64,000 bases of DNA from Rivibacter subsaxonicus (GCF_004217215.1 NZ_SHKP01000004.1:1202678-1266677), one strand, 5' to 3'. Shown: positions 8,325-19,726, numbered from the stretch's first letter. Translations and numbers: made by a program. The notes: generated from the letters alone by a model not told the origin.

Positions 8325-8722
8325 GGCTGCGCCACGTCGCCGTCGACGTAGTACCAGCGACCCTGATCGCGCACGAAGCGGCTGCGCTCGTGCAGCCGAT
8401 GCGCGCGGCCGCCCCACTTGCTGCGCGCCACGAACTCGACCTCGGCGTGGTCCGCGTCGATCTGCCGCTGTGCCCGCAGTTCGAGCCCGAGCCAGCGCAG
8501 CCCGGCTTCGTTGGGTTCGAGCCGTGGCGGGCGGGTCGACGGGTGCCAGCTCGCGAGCAGGTAGTCGAGGCGATCGAGCACGAAGGCGCTGTAGCGCGAT
8601 CGCATCAGCAACTCCGCGCTCGGCGCCGGCTCGCCGGCGTGCCAGCGCCCGCAGCAACGGCCATAGCGCGCCGGCAGGCCGCAGGGGCAGGGCAGATCCT
8701 CGGGCGCGATGCTCGGCTTCAT
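8321..8722 (-). CDS. YchJ-like protein with SEC-C motif (UPF0225)
   Basis: Small cytoplasmic protein of 133 aa with an N-terminal SEC-C zinc-binding motif (CPCGLPARYGRCC, residues about 11-23) and an NTF2-like C-terminal domain (ELLMRSRYSAFVLDRLDYLL, then VEFVARSKW and WYYVDGD). This matches the YchJ family, whose role is unknown. The ATG at 8722 fits the family start; a nearby in-frame ATG at 8737 would add five residues. It is upstream of truC with a GTGA overlap, an arrangement that implies co-expression rather than a known functional link. Confidence 0.83.
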   Translation of the reverse strand: MKPSIAPEDLPCPCGLPARYGRCCGRWHAGEPAPSAELLMRSRYSAFVLDRLDYLLASWHPSTRPPRLEPNEAGLRWLGLELRAQRQIDADHAEVEFVARSKWGGRAHRLHERSRFVRDQGRWYYVDGDVAQP

Positions 8723-8800
8723 GGCGGGCGCGAGCATGCCACGCGCGCGATCCCGGCTCGCGGCTGCTAGGCTTTGCGTTTTGCCCGAACCGTTCATCGA

Positions 8801-9574
8801 ATGCTGTTGCTCCTGTCGCCCGCCAAGTCCCTCGACTACCAGACCCCGGCCCCGCCCGGGCTCACCCACACGCGCCCGCTGTTCGCCGCCGAGGCCCAGC
8901 AGCTGATCGGGATGCTGCGCACCAGGAGCGTGGACGACATTGCCGCGCTGATGAACCTGAGCGAGTCGCTCGCCAGCCTCAATGTGGCCCGCTATGCCGC
9001 CTGGTCGCCGCGCTTCACGGCCGCCAACAGCAAGCAGGCGGTGCTGGCCTTCGATGGCGATGTCTACGAGGGGCTGCAGGCCGGCCAGCTGAGCAGCGCC
9101 GATCTCGCCTGGGCCCAGCAGCATGTGGCGATCCTCTCCGGCCTCTATGGCGTGCTGCGCCCGCTCGATCGCCTGCAGCCCTACCGGCTCGAGATGGGCA
9201 CGCGCCTGGCCAATGCGCGCGGCAAGGATCTCTACGCCTTCTGGGGCAACTCGATCGCCGAACACCTCAATGACCGGCTCGCGAGCGAGAAGGCCCCGCT
9301 GGTCGTCAACCTTGCGTCGGAGGAGTACTTCAAGGCGGTGGACCGCAAGACCCTGCGCGCGCGCGTCGTGCACTGCGTGTTCGAGGACTGGCATGGTGGC
9401 CGCTACAAGATCATCAGCTTCCACGCCAAGCGGGCGCGCGGAATGATGGCGCGCCATGCGATTCGCCACCGTGCCCGCGGCCTCGCGGCGCTTCAAGGCT
9501 TCGATGCCGAAGGCTATGCTTTGGCCGCCGAAGCCAGCGAAGCGGATCGCCTGGTATTCCGTCGTCGTCTCTGA
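8801..9574 (+). CDS. yaaA: Peroxide stress protein YaaA (DUF328)
   Basis: Protein of 257 aa of the YaaA family, which in E. coli lowers free iron and DNA damage during H2O2 stress. Family signatures are clear: [12 protein letters not shown] at the start, [22 protein letters not shown] in the middle ([19 protein letters not shown]), [14 protein letters not shown] and [15 protein letters not shown] near the C-terminus. The ATG at 8801 directly precedes the conserved opening. It is divergent from the YchJ-like gene across 78 bp. Together with rubrerythrin, ahpC and ahpD it puts four peroxide-defence genes within 3.7 kb. Confidence 0.92.
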   Translation: MLLLLSPAKSLDYQTPAPPGLTHTRPLFAAEAQQLIGMLRTRSVDDIAALMNLSESLASLNVARYAAWSPRFTAANSKQAVLAFDGDVYEGLQAGQLSSADLAWAQQHVAILSGLYGVLRPLDRLQPYRLEMGTRLANARGKDLYAFWGNSIAEHLNDRLASEKAPLVVNLASEEYFKAVDRKTLRARVVHCVFEDWHGGRYKIISFHAKRARGMMARHAIRHRARGLAALQGFDAEGYALAAEASEADRLVFRRRL

Positions 9575-9580
9575 ATCGCC

Positions 9581-10438
9581 ATGAACCAGATCGTCACTCC
9601 CGAACTGCGCCGCTGGATCGTCGAGCAGGCCGAGGCCGGCCACCGACCCGAGGCGGTACTCGAGGCCATGAAGTCCAGCGGCTGGCAGGAGCCGGTCGCG
9701 ATCGAGGCGCTCGAGATGGTGCTCAGCGAGCGACTGGCCGAGCGCAGTGCCGGTGCGACGGAGCCGGTCATGCCGGCGGCCGTGGCGCTGCCCGAGCCCG
9801 ACCTGCGCGGCACGCCGCCATCGATCTGGGCCCACGATCGCGAGGTGCGGGTGGTGATGGCGATGCACGACCCGCGCGTCGTCGTCTTCGCCAACCTGCT
9901 TGGCGAGAACGAATGCGAGGAGATCATCCAGCTCGCGCGACAGCGCCTGGAGCGCTCGCACACGGTCGACATGAGCACCGGCGACAGCGAGGTCAACGCT
10001 GCACGCACCAGCGAGGGCATGTTCTTCGTGCGCGCCGAGCACCCGGTCTGCGCCCGCCTCGAGGCGCGACTGGCGGCGCTGCTGAACTGGCCGGTCGAGA
10101 ACGGCGAAGGCCTGCAGGTGCTGCGCTACCGCCCGGGCGCCGAATACAAGCCGCACTACGACTATTTCGACCCGGCGCAGCCCGGTACGCCGACCATCCT
10201 CAAGCGCGGCGGCCAGCGGCTGGCAACGATCGTGATGTACCTCAACACGCCGCTCAAGGGCGGTGGCACCACCTTCCCCGACGTTCAGCTCGAAGTGGCG
10301 CCACAGCGCGGACACGCCGTCTTCTTCAGCTACGACCGGCCGCTGCCCGCGACCCGCACACTGCACGGCGGCGCACCGGTGCTCGAGGGCGAGAAATGGG
10401 TCGCCACCAAGTGGCTGCGAGCCGGACGCTTCGATTGA
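9581..10438 (+). CDS. 2-oxoglutarate/Fe(II)-dependent oxygenase (prolyl 4-hydroxylase-like)
   Basis: Protein of 285 aa with a short helical N-terminal region (residues 1-60) and a C-terminal prolyl 4-hydroxylase alpha-type catalytic domain (about 95-283). The iron triad is His192-x-Asp194 (PHYDYFD) and His262 (LHGGAPV), and Lys272, ten residues after the distal His, fits the 2-oxoglutarate-binding base. LRYRPGAEYKPHYDYF and YLNTPLKGGGTTFPDV are typical of bacterial P4H-like enzymes. The substrate is unknown; relatives hydroxylate proline in proteins such as EF-Tu or in peptides. It begins six bases after yaaA, so they are likely one transcript. Confidence 0.87.
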   Translation: MNQIVTPELRRWIVEQAEAGHRPEAVLEAMKSSGWQEPVAIEALEMVLSERLAERSAGATEPVMPAAVALPEPDLRGTPPSIWAHDREVRVVMAMHDPRVVVFANLLGENECEEIIQLARQRLERSHTVDMSTGDSEVNAARTSEGMFFVRAEHPVCARLEARLAALLNWPVENGEGLQVLRYRPGAEYKPHYDYFDPAQPGTPTILKRGGQRLATIVMYLNTPLKGGGTTFPDVQLEVAPQRGHAVFFSYDRPLPATRTLHGGAPVLEGEKWVATKWLRAGRFD

Positions 10439-10454
10439 GTGCTGTCGGCGGGGG

Positions 10455-11000
10455 CTAGCGCAGCCCGCCGGGCGTCGACGGCGTTCCCCCGCCGAACGCC
10501 CTGGCGCCCTCGATGCGGCTCCAGCGCCGCTGATCCCAGCTTTGTGGTCCCTCGACCGGCCAGCGCTCGAGCCAGGGCTGAAGCTCGGCGCGCGGCAGGC
10601 GCAGGAAGCGGACCTCGGCGCGCAGCAGATGTCGCGCGCTGCGCGTCTTGCACTTCGGCGGCAGCGTGGCCTGGCGCAGGTGCACCCAGTAGATGCAGTT
10701 GCGCGCATCCCAGAAGCTCTGGCGCTCGAAGTGCACGCGACCGGCAAAGCCGGTGGCAGCCGGCAGCACGATGCAGTCGTCGGGCAACACCACCACCGCG
10801 AAGGGCAGCGCACCGGCGCTCAACGTTTCGCCAGCGTGGACGAAGATCACGCGCTCGATCGCTTCGGTGTCGATACGGTCGACCACCTCGTCGCCATGGC
10901 AGACAAGGATCTCGTGGCCCTGCCATGCGCTCGACCAGTCTTCACCACGGCGCCGGGCGACCGGACCCGGCACCGCCTGCTGAGCGGGACGCTTGAACAT
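10455..11000 (-). CDS. Conserved-looking hypothetical protein, 181 aa
   Basis: I do not recognise a domain. The protein is soluble, with an N-terminal half rich in beta-type segments (WQGHEILVCHGDEVVDRI, ERVIFVHAGE, PFAVVVLPDDCIVLP) and an aromatic, basic middle (FWDARNCIYWVHLRQA). The last 20 residues are low in complexity. Codon use matches its neighbours and the frame is well conserved in character, so I treat it as a real gene. It is convergent with the 2OG oxygenase (16 bp apart) and stands alone, 59 bp upstream of the start of the next gene on its strand. The start at 11000 (MFKRPAQQ) is the first ATG; no clear ribosome site decides it. Confidence 0.62.
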   Translation of the reverse strand: MFKRPAQQAVPGPVARRRGEDWSSAWQGHEILVCHGDEVVDRIDTEAIERVIFVHAGETLSAGALPFAVVVLPDDCIVLPAATGFAGRVHFERQSFWDARNCIYWVHLRQATLPPKCKTRSARHLLRAEVRFLRLPRAELQPWLERWPVEGPQSWDQRRWSRIEGARAFGGGTPSTPGGLR

Positions 11001-11059
11001 GCACGCACTCTAGGACGCGTGCGGATCCCATGCTGTGAGCAGCGACTACAGAGTGTGAC

Positions 11060-11776
11060 CTAGAGATCGAACTGGCCGAGGGCGCGCGAGTCGAGCAGGG
11101 TCGATCCCGGCGCCGGCTTGCGCAGGCTCTCGATCATCGCGCGCGCCACCGCGCGTGCCGGCACCGGCCGCCAGACCGAGGGCAGCCATTGCCCGAGCGG
11201 GGCGAGCAGGGCCAGGGCGGCGCGCTCGCCAGGGCGTGGCTTCTGCTCGAGCGTTGCGCGGTCGCCGCTGAGCAGCGAGGGGCGGGCGATCACGACGCTT
11301 CGGTAGCCGAGCGTCTGCACCGCGGCTTCCATCTCGCCCTTGACGCGGTTGTAGAACACGCGCGAAGCGGGGTCGGCTCCCAGCGCCGAGACCACGGCCA
11401 GCCGCGTGGCGCCGGCTATGCGTGCTAGTCGGGCGAGGTGCACGACGAGGTCGAGATCGACGCGGCGAAAAGCCTCCTGCGAACCGGCTGCGCGGATCGT
11501 GGTGCCCAACGCGAGGTAGACATCGTCGGCGGCTGGCACGCTGCTGGCGCCGGCCAGCGGGCCGATCTCGACGCTCATCTTGCGAACCACGGGCTGATCC
11601 GTCAGCGGTCGCCGCGCGAGAACGTGCACCTCGGCGTAGCGCGAGTCGGCCGCCAGCAGGCGCAGCAACTCGCGTCCGACCAGTCCGGTGGCCCCGGCCA
11701 GCAGGGCACGGCGCGGCGCCGCCCCTTGCACATCCTGCACGGGGGACGTCGCCGACAACATCGACACAACCCGCAT
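11060..11776 (-). CDS. NAD(P)-binding Rossmann-fold protein (atypical SDR, YbjT/HTATIP2-like)
   Basis: Protein of 238 aa with a Rossmann glycine motif LLAGATGLVGRELLRLL (residues about 24-40) in the NAD(P)H-binding atypical SDR family. Further family features are YLALGTTIRAAGS, VVSALGADPASRVFYNRVKGEME and IARPSLLSGDR, close to HTATIP2/YbjT-type oxidoreductases. The Tyr-x-x-x-Lys pair (Tyr-Asn-Arg-Val-Lys) is kept. Substrate and role are unknown. The start MRVVSML may be a few residues upstream of the true one (ATG codons at positions 1 and 6). It stands alone between unrelated genes. Confidence 0.78.
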   Translation of the reverse strand: MRVVSMLSATSPVQDVQGAAPRRALLAGATGLVGRELLRLLAADSRYAEVHVLARRPLTDQPVVRKMSVEIGPLAGASSVPAADDVYLALGTTIRAAGSQEAFRRVDLDLVVHLARLARIAGATRLAVVSALGADPASRVFYNRVKGEMEAAVQTLGYRSVVIARPSLLSGDRATLEQKPRPGERAALALLAPLGQWLPSVWRPVPARAVARAMIESLRKPAPGSTLLDSRALGQFDL

Positions 11777-11881
11777 GCAGGCCAGCGTGCCACAGAGGGC
11801 CGCCAGCGTCAGCCCAAAGCTCGTGGGTTGGGCCTAAAGCGTTGCGTGCGCGAGTCGGTGCCCGCGCCGCATCGTCAATTC

Positions 11882-13249
11882 TTAACGGCCGCTGCGGTAG
11901 CCGCCGCCGTTGCCACCACCGCTGCGGCCGCCGCCGTGGCCCGACCGTGCCCCATTGCCGCGCGGAGCGCCGGCCGGAGCGCCGCTGCGCGATCCAGAAC
12001 CTGCGCCGGGACGAGCCCCGCCGGGACGGCCCTGGCCGCGCCCGCCGCCACCACCACCGCCGAGCGTGCGACGGCCGATCTGGATCGGCTCCGGACGCTC
12101 GCTGGCCGGGGCCTCGAAGCCTGCCACCGCCTCGCGCGGGATGCGCTGCTTGATCAGGCGCTCGATGTCGGCGAGGAAGCCTTCCTCGTCCATGCAGACC
12201 AGGCTCAGCGCCTCGCCCTCGGCGCCGGCGCGGCCGGTGCGGCCGATGCGGTGCACGTAGTCTTCCGGCACGTTGGGCAGCTCGTAGTTCACGACATGCG
12301 GCAGCTGATCGATGTCGATGCCGCGTGCGGCGATGTCGGTCGCCACCAGCACCTGCAGCGAGCCGGCCTTGAACTCCGACAGCGCCTTGGTGCGCGCACC
12401 CTGGCTCTTGTTGCCGTGGATCGCCATCGCGCTGATGCCCTGCTGCTCGAGATACTCGACCAGGCGGTTGGCACCATGCTTCATGCGCGTGAAGACCAGC
12501 ACCTGGTGCCAGTCGTTGCTCTTGACCAGGTGCGCCAGCAGTTCCTTCTTGCGCTCACGGCCAACCGTGATCACCTTCTGCTCGATGCGCTCGGCGGTGG
12601 TGTTGCGGCGCGCGACCTCGATCACCTGCGGCTTGTTCAGCAGCTTGTCGGCCAGGGCCTTGATCTCGTCGCTGAAGGTGGCCGAGAACAGCAGGCTCTG
12701 CTTGTCCTTGGGCACTACCGCCAGCACCTTCTTGATGTCGTGGATGAAGCCCATGTCGAGCATGCGGTCGGCTTCGTCGAGCACCAGGATCTCGACCTTG
12801 CTGAGGTCGAGCGTGCGCTGCTGGTGGTGGTCGAGCAGGCGGCCGGGGGTGGCAACGAGGATGTCGACGCCACGGCGCAGCTTGTCGATCTGCGGCTGCA
12901 TGCCGACGCCGCCGAACATCGCCATGCTGCTGAGCTTGAGGAAGCGGCCGTAGGTGCGCACGCTTTCCTCCACCTGCGCCGCGAGTTCGCGGGTCGGCGT
13001 GAGGATCAGGCAGCGCACCGGCACGCGGCCGTGGTGGTCGCGCTTGGCATCGACCGCAGCCAGCTTGTGCAGGATCGGCAGCGTGAAGCCGGCGGTCTTG
13101 CCGGTGCCGGTCTGGGCGCCGGCGAGCAGGTCACCGCCGGCCATCACGGCCGGAATGGCCTGGCTCTGGATCGGGGTGGGAGTCGTGTAGCCGGATTCGT
13201 GCACGGCACGAAGAATCGGCTGGGCCAGGCCCAGGTCGTCGAAGGTCAT
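11882..13249 (-). CDS. rhlE: DEAD-box ATP-dependent RNA helicase RhlE
   Basis: RNA helicase of 455 aa, expected to act in ribosome assembly and RNA decay, particularly in the cold. The two RecA-like lobes carry [11 protein letters not shown] (Q motif), [11 protein letters not shown] (Walker A, Lys51), [13 protein letters not shown] (DEAD box), SATF (motif III), [19 protein letters not shown] (motif V part) and [10 protein letters not shown] (motif VI). A C-terminal tail of about 70 residues is rich in Gly, Arg and Ser, as in RhlE, and is likely disordered RNA-binding sequence. The ATG at 13249 begins the conserved MTFDDLGL; an open stretch extends further upstream but is not conserved in type. 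Confidence 0.92.
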   Translation of the reverse strand: MTFDDLGLAQPILRAVHESGYTTPTPIQSQAIPAVMAGGDLLAGAQTGTGKTAGFTLPILHKLAAVDAKRDHHGRVPVRCLILTPTRELAAQVEESVRTYGRFLKLSSMAMFGGVGMQPQIDKLRRGVDILVATPGRLLDHHQQRTLDLSKVEILVLDEADRMLDMGFIHDIKKVLAVVPKDKQSLLFSATFSDEIKALADKLLNKPQVIEVARRNTTAERIEQKVITVGRERKKELLAHLVKSNDWHQVLVFTRMKHGANRLVEYLEQQGISAMAIHGNKSQGARTKALSEFKAGSLQVLVATDIAARGIDIDQLPHVVNYELPNVPEDYVHRIGRTGRAGAEGEALSLVCMDEEGFLADIERLIKQRIPREAVAGFEAPASERPEPIQIGRRTLGGGGGGGRGQGRPGGARPGAGSGSRSGAPAGAPRGNGARSGHGGGRSGGGNGGGYRSGR

Positions 13250-13401
13250 GTGGGTTTGAGTGTCCGCACAAGGGCGGACCGGCTCGGCCTGCGGCGGCTC
13301 GTGAAGAGCGCCCCAGTCGGCGGGCACGAAGAGTTGGGAGGCGTCGGAATCGACTGCGGCAGCGTGACTGGTAACGCTGCGCGAACCTGCATTCTAACTG
13401 G

Positions 13402-13420
13402 CAGCGGCCCAGGGCCGCTG
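13402..13420. repeat. Inverted repeat in the rhlE/DUF4870 gap
   Basis: CAGCGGCCC and GGGCCGCTG are perfect 9-bp arms around a single A. It lies 13 bases beyond the stop of the DUF4870 gene (minus strand) and could act as its terminator, although no T-run follows. Confidence 0.4.
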
Positions 13421-13432
13421 TGCAGGGGTAAC

Positions 13433-13843
13433 TCAGACCGGCATCGGCTGCTTGTCCTTGAGCCGCAGCCAGCCGCGCGCGATGCGGTAGATGGCCCATA
13501 TGCCGAGCACGACGAACATCACCACGGTGATCGGCAGGCCGATGATCGTGAACGCGACCAGCACCGCCAGCACCGACCACAGCAGCGCGTACCAGAAGGT
13601 GCGGATCTGCCAGGAGAAGTGCGACTCGAGCCAGGTGCCGCGCGCCTCGCCGCGCTTCACGTAGTTGATGATCACCGCGATGATCGACGGCCAGCCGAAC
13701 AGGAAGGAGCCGACCACGCTGGCCGCGCCGAAGGCGCCGATCGCCAGCCCGAGCGCGTGCAGCGCGTAGACGATATGGGTGATGCGCAGCAGCGAGTCGG
13801 GCACGGCGCCGGCTGCCGGGGAGTTGGAGGTGATGGAGTCCAT
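13433..13843 (-). CDS. DUF4870-like membrane protein
   Basis: Small inner-membrane protein of 136 aa from the ATG at 13843 (a TTG and a GTG just upstream are in frame). Three hydrophobic segments are visible: residues about 20-45, 50-60 with the motif SIIAVIINYVKRGEARGTWLESH, and 75-115. The pattern of short N-terminal tail, early TM helix, charged loop with 'GTWLESHFSWQIRTFWY' and a long C-terminal TM pair is typical of DUF4870/TIGR-type 'transmembrane protein' entries in Burkholderiales. Function is unknown. It begins seven bases after the stop of the MFS gene and is probably co-transcribed with it. Confidence 0.75.
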   Translation of the reverse strand: MDSITSNSPAAGAVPDSLLRITHIVYALHALGLAIGAFGAASVVGSFLFGWPSIIAVIINYVKRGEARGTWLESHFSWQIRTFWYALLWSVLAVLVAFTIIGLPITVVMFVVLGIWAIYRIARGWLRLKDKQPMPV

Positions 13844-13850
13844 CACCAAA

Positions 13851-14999
13851 TCATGACATGGCCGGTGACGGCCGGCGCCGGCCGACGACCAGCGTCAGCA
13901 GCCCGAGCAGCGCCAGCGGCACGCCGATCCAGGCCAGCCGGTCAAAGCCGAGCGGGGCAGCGAACAGCCCGCCGAGCGCGGCCCCGAGCGCGGTGCCGAT
14001 GTAGAGCATCGAGGTGTTCAGCGACAGCAGCAGCGGCGCCTGCGCGGGTGCGCCCGAGACCAGGCGCGCCTGCTGTGGCGCCATCATCCCGAAGCCGCAG
14101 ACGCCCCAGACCAAAAGCACCGTGACGATGGCAGTCAGCGAGCCTGCCGTCAGCGGTACCAGCGCCATCATCGTGCCGAGCAGGCTGAGCTGGACCACCA
14201 GCGTGCGGCGGGTACCGAAGTGGTCGTTGGCCCAGCCGCCGACCAGCGTGCCGGCCACCCCCGACAGCCCGAACAGCATCAGCGTGAAGCTCTGCAGGCC
14301 CGGGCTCATCGGCCGCAGGCTCTGCAGCACCGGTCCGATGTAGGCGAAGACGCAGAAGATCGCGGTGAAGTAGAGCAGGGTCAGCAACAGGGTGCGAAGG
14401 ATCTCGCCCCGCCGCAGCAGTCCGCCGAGCCCCTCGAAGCTCGCGCCCGGCACCTGCAACGAGGCCGGAACCTTGAGCGCGACCAGCACCAGCGCGGCCG
14501 CACCGAGCGCGGCGATCAGCGCGATCGGCGCGTGCCAGCCGAAGCGCAGCCCGAGCCAGGAACCGAGCGGGAGCCCGACCACGTAGCTCAGGCTGATGCC
14601 GAGGAAGACGAAGGCCAGTGCCTTGCCGCGCCGCGCCGGCTCGACCAGCGCGACCGCGATGCCGGCGGCGATCGGCGTGAACATCGCGCCCAGGCCCATC
14701 AGCACGCGGCCCGCGAGCAGCACCGCCAGGCTCGGCGCCAGCGCGCAGACGAGGTTGCCGAGCGTGAACAGCGCCAGCGCCAGCAGCAGCGCATGCTTGC
14801 GCGGCCAGCGTCCGGTGGCGACCAGCATCGGCGGCGCCAGCAGCGCGGTGGCCAGCGCGTAGGCCGTCATGGCCTGGCCGGCGGCGGGAATGCCGACGCC
14901 GAGATCCGTGGCGATCGGCTGCAGGATGCCGGCGACGACGAAGGCGCCGGAGCCGATCACCAGGTTGACCAGCGAAAACAGGATCAGCAGGCGCGGCAT
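13851..14999 (-). CDS. Major facilitator superfamily transporter (DHA1-like)
   Basis: Inner-membrane transporter of 382 aa with twelve predicted helices. The loop between helices 2 and 3 is GRWPRKHALLLALALF, a degenerate form of the MFS motif A, and the helix-4 region reads GRVLMGLGAMFTPIAAGIAVALV, as in drug:H+ antiporters of the DHA1 group. A second half with FGLSGVAGTLVGGWANDHFG is related. The substrate cannot be deduced; sugar-efflux and arabinose-efflux permeases are close in type. It is divergent from ettA over 142 bp and is followed closely by the DUF4870 gene. Confidence 0.85.
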   Translation of the reverse strand: MPRLLILFSLVNLVIGSGAFVVAGILQPIATDLGVGIPAAGQAMTAYALATALLAPPMLVATGRWPRKHALLLALALFTLGNLVCALAPSLAVLLAGRVLMGLGAMFTPIAAGIAVALVEPARRGKALAFVFLGISLSYVVGLPLGSWLGLRFGWHAPIALIAALGAAALVLVALKVPASLQVPGASFEGLGGLLRRGEILRTLLLTLLYFTAIFCVFAYIGPVLQSLRPMSPGLQSFTLMLFGLSGVAGTLVGGWANDHFGTRRTLVVQLSLLGTMMALVPLTAGSLTAIVTVLLVWGVCGFGMMAPQQARLVSGAPAQAPLLLSLNTSMLYIGTALGAALGGLFAAPLGFDRLAWIGVPLALLGLLTLVVGRRRPSPAMS

Positions 15000-15141
15000 G
15001 ACTCTCCTAGAACGTCGCGTGAACCTAGCAGCAAAGCATCAGCCTTGCCGGGCGGCGACAATAGCGGCATTGCCCGCCTCCGGCGCCGTCCGCGCCGCCA
15101 CCGCGGGCCACCCCGTTTCCAGGAAAGAGCTGCTGCACACC

Positions 15142-16809
<1,668 letters not shown>

Positions 16810-16910
16810 GTCGACGCCACGTCGCGGGCATGCGACGTGGCGTCTGCCCGAATGGGCAGCTGGGCGCGGCTCACGCAAGATGCGGGTTCTTGCATGAACT
16901 CCGTTTCCCG

Positions 16911-19706
16911 ATGAGCCTATCCCCGATCTCCTCGATTCGCGTCACGCCGCTGGCGCTGGCGGCCCTGCTGGCGCTGGCCGGCTGCGCGACCACCGCGCCG
17001 ACCGCCGAACCGGCCAAGGCCGACGCCGCCGTGGCGTCGGCCGCGACCTCCGCCGCGCCGGCGACGCCGGTTGCCGCTGCTGCGGCACCGAACGCCGGTG
17101 CCTCGGCACCGACGGCGGCTCGACCGGCCGCGGCGCCCGCCGCCGGCGCGCCGCCGCCCTTCGCCACCGTGGCCAAGGACGCCAAGGAGAGCGCCGGCCT
17201 GATCGCGGTCTGGCGCAAGGATGAGAAGACCTGGCTCGAGCTGCGGCCCGAGGACTTCAAGAAGACCTACTTCCTGAGCCCCAAGTTCGCGACCGGCATC
17301 GGCGAGAACATGCTGTTCGGCGGCCTGATGGCCGGCAGCTGGGCGGGGCCGGTCAGCACGCCGCAGGCGTTGCAGTTCCGCCGCGTCGGCAACCAGGTGC
17401 AGATGATCGCGGTCAACACCGATTTCGTCGCCAAGGACGGCTCGCCGGCCGCACTGGCGGTCAAGAGCGCGTTCTCGCCGAGCCTGCTCGGCAGCGCACC
17501 GGTGGCCAGCGCCGCGCATCCGGAGCGCGGCTCGGTGCTGGTCGACGCCAGCGCGCTGTTCGTCAGCGACCTGCCGGGCATCGGCATCGCGCTGCAGCGG
17601 CTCTATCGCCAGAACTACGCGCTCGACCGCGGCAACTCGGCACTGACCACGGTGCGCAACAGCGCCGAGCTGCTGGTGCTGGAAACGCTCAACCACTACG
17701 CCAGCGCCGGCATCGCGGTCGCGCAGCCGAACACGCCGCCCGGCACGCCGGTGCCGACCGTGCCGAAGTCGCTGCCCGACGTGCGCAGCCTGTTCATGAC
17801 GATGCACTACTCGCTGTCGGTGCTGCCCGAGCAGCCGATGGCGGCGCGCAAGGCCGACCCGCGCCTGGGCTACTTCCAGACCGTGGTCAGCGACTTCAGC
17901 GACGATCTCGCGCGCAGCCCCAGGCAGCGCCTGATCAACCGCTGGCGGCTCGAAAAGAAGGACCCGGCGGCCGCGCTGTCGGAGCCGGTCAAGCCGATCA
18001 CCTTCTGGCTCGACCGCAACATCCCCGAGAACTACCGCGCACCGATCGCCGCCGGTGCGCTCGAGTGGAACAAGGCCTTCGAGAAGATCGGCTTCAAGAA
18101 CGCGATCGTTGTCATCCAGCAGCCGGCCGACGCCGACTTCGACACCCTCGACGTCAACCGTGCCTCGATCCGCTGGATGACCAACTCGGCGCCAGCCTTC
18201 GGTGCGATCGGGCCCAGCCACGTCGACCCGCGCAGCGGCGAGATCCTCGACGCCGACATCGGCTTCGAGAGCCTGTCTTCGCGTGCGCGTCGCAACGAGC
18301 GGACCCAGATCCTGGCCGCCTCGGCCGGCGAGCACTCGCACTTCGAGGCGGGGCCGCATGCATCGCTCGGCGAGATGATGCGTTGCAGCTACGCCGACCA
18401 CGCGACCGAGCAGCTCGGCTACGCGCTCGACGTGCTCGAGGCGCGCGGCGATCTCGATCCCGACAGCCCCGAGGCCGAGGCCCACGTGTTGGCCTACCTG
18501 AAGGACGTGTCGATGCACGAGGTCGGCCACACGCTCGGGCTGCGCCACAACTTCCGTGCCTCGCGCGTGTTCACTCAAGCGCAGATCAACGACCCGGCAT
18601 TCGTCGCCAGCAACGGGCTGACCGGCTCGGTGATGGAGTACTCGCCGGTCAACCTGGCCGGACCCGGCCAGCGGCCGTTGACCGCTTTCACGCCCACGCT
18701 CGGCCCCTACGACTACTGGGTCATCGAGTACGGCTACAAGCCGATCGACGCCAAGGACGAGGCGGCCGAGCTGCAGCGCATCGCCGCGCGCAGCGCCGAG
18801 CCGCTGCTGGCCTACGCGACCGACGAGGACAACTACCTCGGCATCGACCCCGAGTCGCTGCAGATGGACCTCGGCGAGGACCCGATCGGCTTTGCTCGCA
18901 AGCGCTTCGACATCGCCCGCGACCTGTTCGCGCGCCAGGAGACGCGCCAGCTCAAGGCCAACGCCGACTTCGCCGTGCTGCGTCGCTCGGTGGGCTACGC
19001 GCTGCGCGACGTCGGCCGCGCCTCGAGCGTGCTGTCCCGCCAGATCGGCGGCGTGCGCACGCTGCGCGACTTCCCCGGTAGCGGCCGCGACCCGCTGGAG
19101 CCGACCAACGCCGCCAAGCAGCGCGAGGCGCTCGACCTGCTCGCCACGCGCGTGCTGGCGGCCGACGCCTTCAAGCTCTCGCCATCGCTGCAGCGGCGCA
19201 TGGCGCCCGACTTCCACGAGCGCGGCGACTCGCTCGGCGAGCCCGGCGGGCCGGTCGGCAGCGACTTCTCGCTGACCCAGCTGCTGCTGCAGAACCAGCG
19301 CGCCGTGCTCGGCCAGCTGATGAGCGACGGCGTGGCCGCGCGCATCCTCGACAGCGAGGCCAAGGTCGACAAGCCTTCGCAGGTGTTCCACCTCAGCGAG
19401 CTCTACGGGCGGCTGACGCGCGAGGTCTGGAGCGAGCTCGGCGCCAGTGGCGACATTCCCGGTGCCCGCCGCGAGTTGCAGCGTGAATACGTCAACCGCG
19501 TCTCCGCGATGCTGCTCAGGCCCACCGCGATGAGCCGCGCCGATGCCCGCAGCCTGCTGCGCGCCGAGGCGCAGCAGCTGCGCGGCAAGCTGCAGTCGGC
19601 CTCGGGCCGGCCGGGGCTGTCGGCCGAGGCGCGCGCCCATCTGCGCGACAGTGCCGATTCGCTCGTCCAGGCGCTCGACGCCAAGCTGGTGCGCGCCGGG
19701 GCCTGA
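16911..19706 (+). CDS. Zinc-dependent metalloprotease lipoprotein (DUF5117/DUF5118 type)
   Basis: Large exported protein of 931 aa. The N-terminus has a signal segment ending in a lipobox (ALLALAGCATT, Cys near residue 25), followed by about 50 residues of Ala/Pro/Thr-rich linker. The catalytic zinc motif is HEVGHTLGLRH (His536, Glu537, His540, His546), the extended metzincin form. Regions before and after (FKKTYFLSPKF, FWLDRNIPENYRAPIAAGALEWNKAFEKIG split at NIPENYR, YDYWVIEYGY) match the DUF5117-metalloprotease architecture common in Proteobacteria and Bacteroidetes. It is probably anchored at the outer membrane; the substrate is unknown. The ATG at 16911 gives the clean signal peptide. A terminator follows 20 bases after the stop. 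Confidence 0.87.
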   Translation: MSLSPISSIRVTPLALAALLALAGCATTAPTAEPAKADAAVASAATSAAPATPVAAAAAPNAGASAPTAARPAAAPAAGAPPPFATVAKDAKESAGLIAVWRKDEKTWLELRPEDFKKTYFLSPKFATGIGENMLFGGLMAGSWAGPVSTPQALQFRRVGNQVQMIAVNTDFVAKDGSPAALAVKSAFSPSLLGSAPVASAAHPERGSVLVDASALFVSDLPGIGIALQRLYRQNYALDRGNSALTTVRNSAELLVLETLNHYASAGIAVAQPNTPPGTPVPTVPKSLPDVRSLFMTMHYSLSVLPEQPMAARKADPRLGYFQTVVSDFSDDLARSPRQRLINRWRLEKKDPAAALSEPVKPITFWLDRNIPENYRAPIAAGALEWNKAFEKIGFKNAIVVIQQPADADFDTLDVNRASIRWMTNSAPAFGAIGPSHVDPRSGEILDADIGFESLSSRARRNERTQILAASAGEHSHFEAGPHASLGEMMRCSYADHATEQLGYALDVLEARGDLDPDSPEAEAHVLAYLKDVSMHEVGHTLGLRHNFRASRVFTQAQINDPAFVASNGLTGSVMEYSPVNLAGPGQRPLTAFTPTLGPYDYWVIEYGYKPIDAKDEAAELQRIAARSAEPLLAYATDEDNYLGIDPESLQMDLGEDPIGFARKRFDIARDLFARQETRQLKANADFAVLRRSVGYALRDVGRASSVLSRQIGGVRTLRDFPGSGRDPLEPTNAAKQREALDLLATRVLAADAFKLSPSLQRRMAPDFHERGDSLGEPGGPVGSDFSLTQLLLQNQRAVLGQLMSDGVAARILDSEAKVDKPSQVFHLSELYGRLTREVWSELGASGDIPGARRELQREYVNRVSAMLLRPTAMSRADARSLLRAEAQQLRGKLQSASGRPGLSAEARAHLRDSADSLVQALDAKLVRAGA

Positions 19707-19726
19707 GCACCGCGCTGCGCGACACG

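Noticed and set aside
11438..14125. An 895-codon plus-strand frame across rhlE, DUF4870 and part of the MFS gene
   Set aside because: Its product is a shadow with no recognisable domain, and it runs through intergenic regions and three well-supported minus-strand genes.
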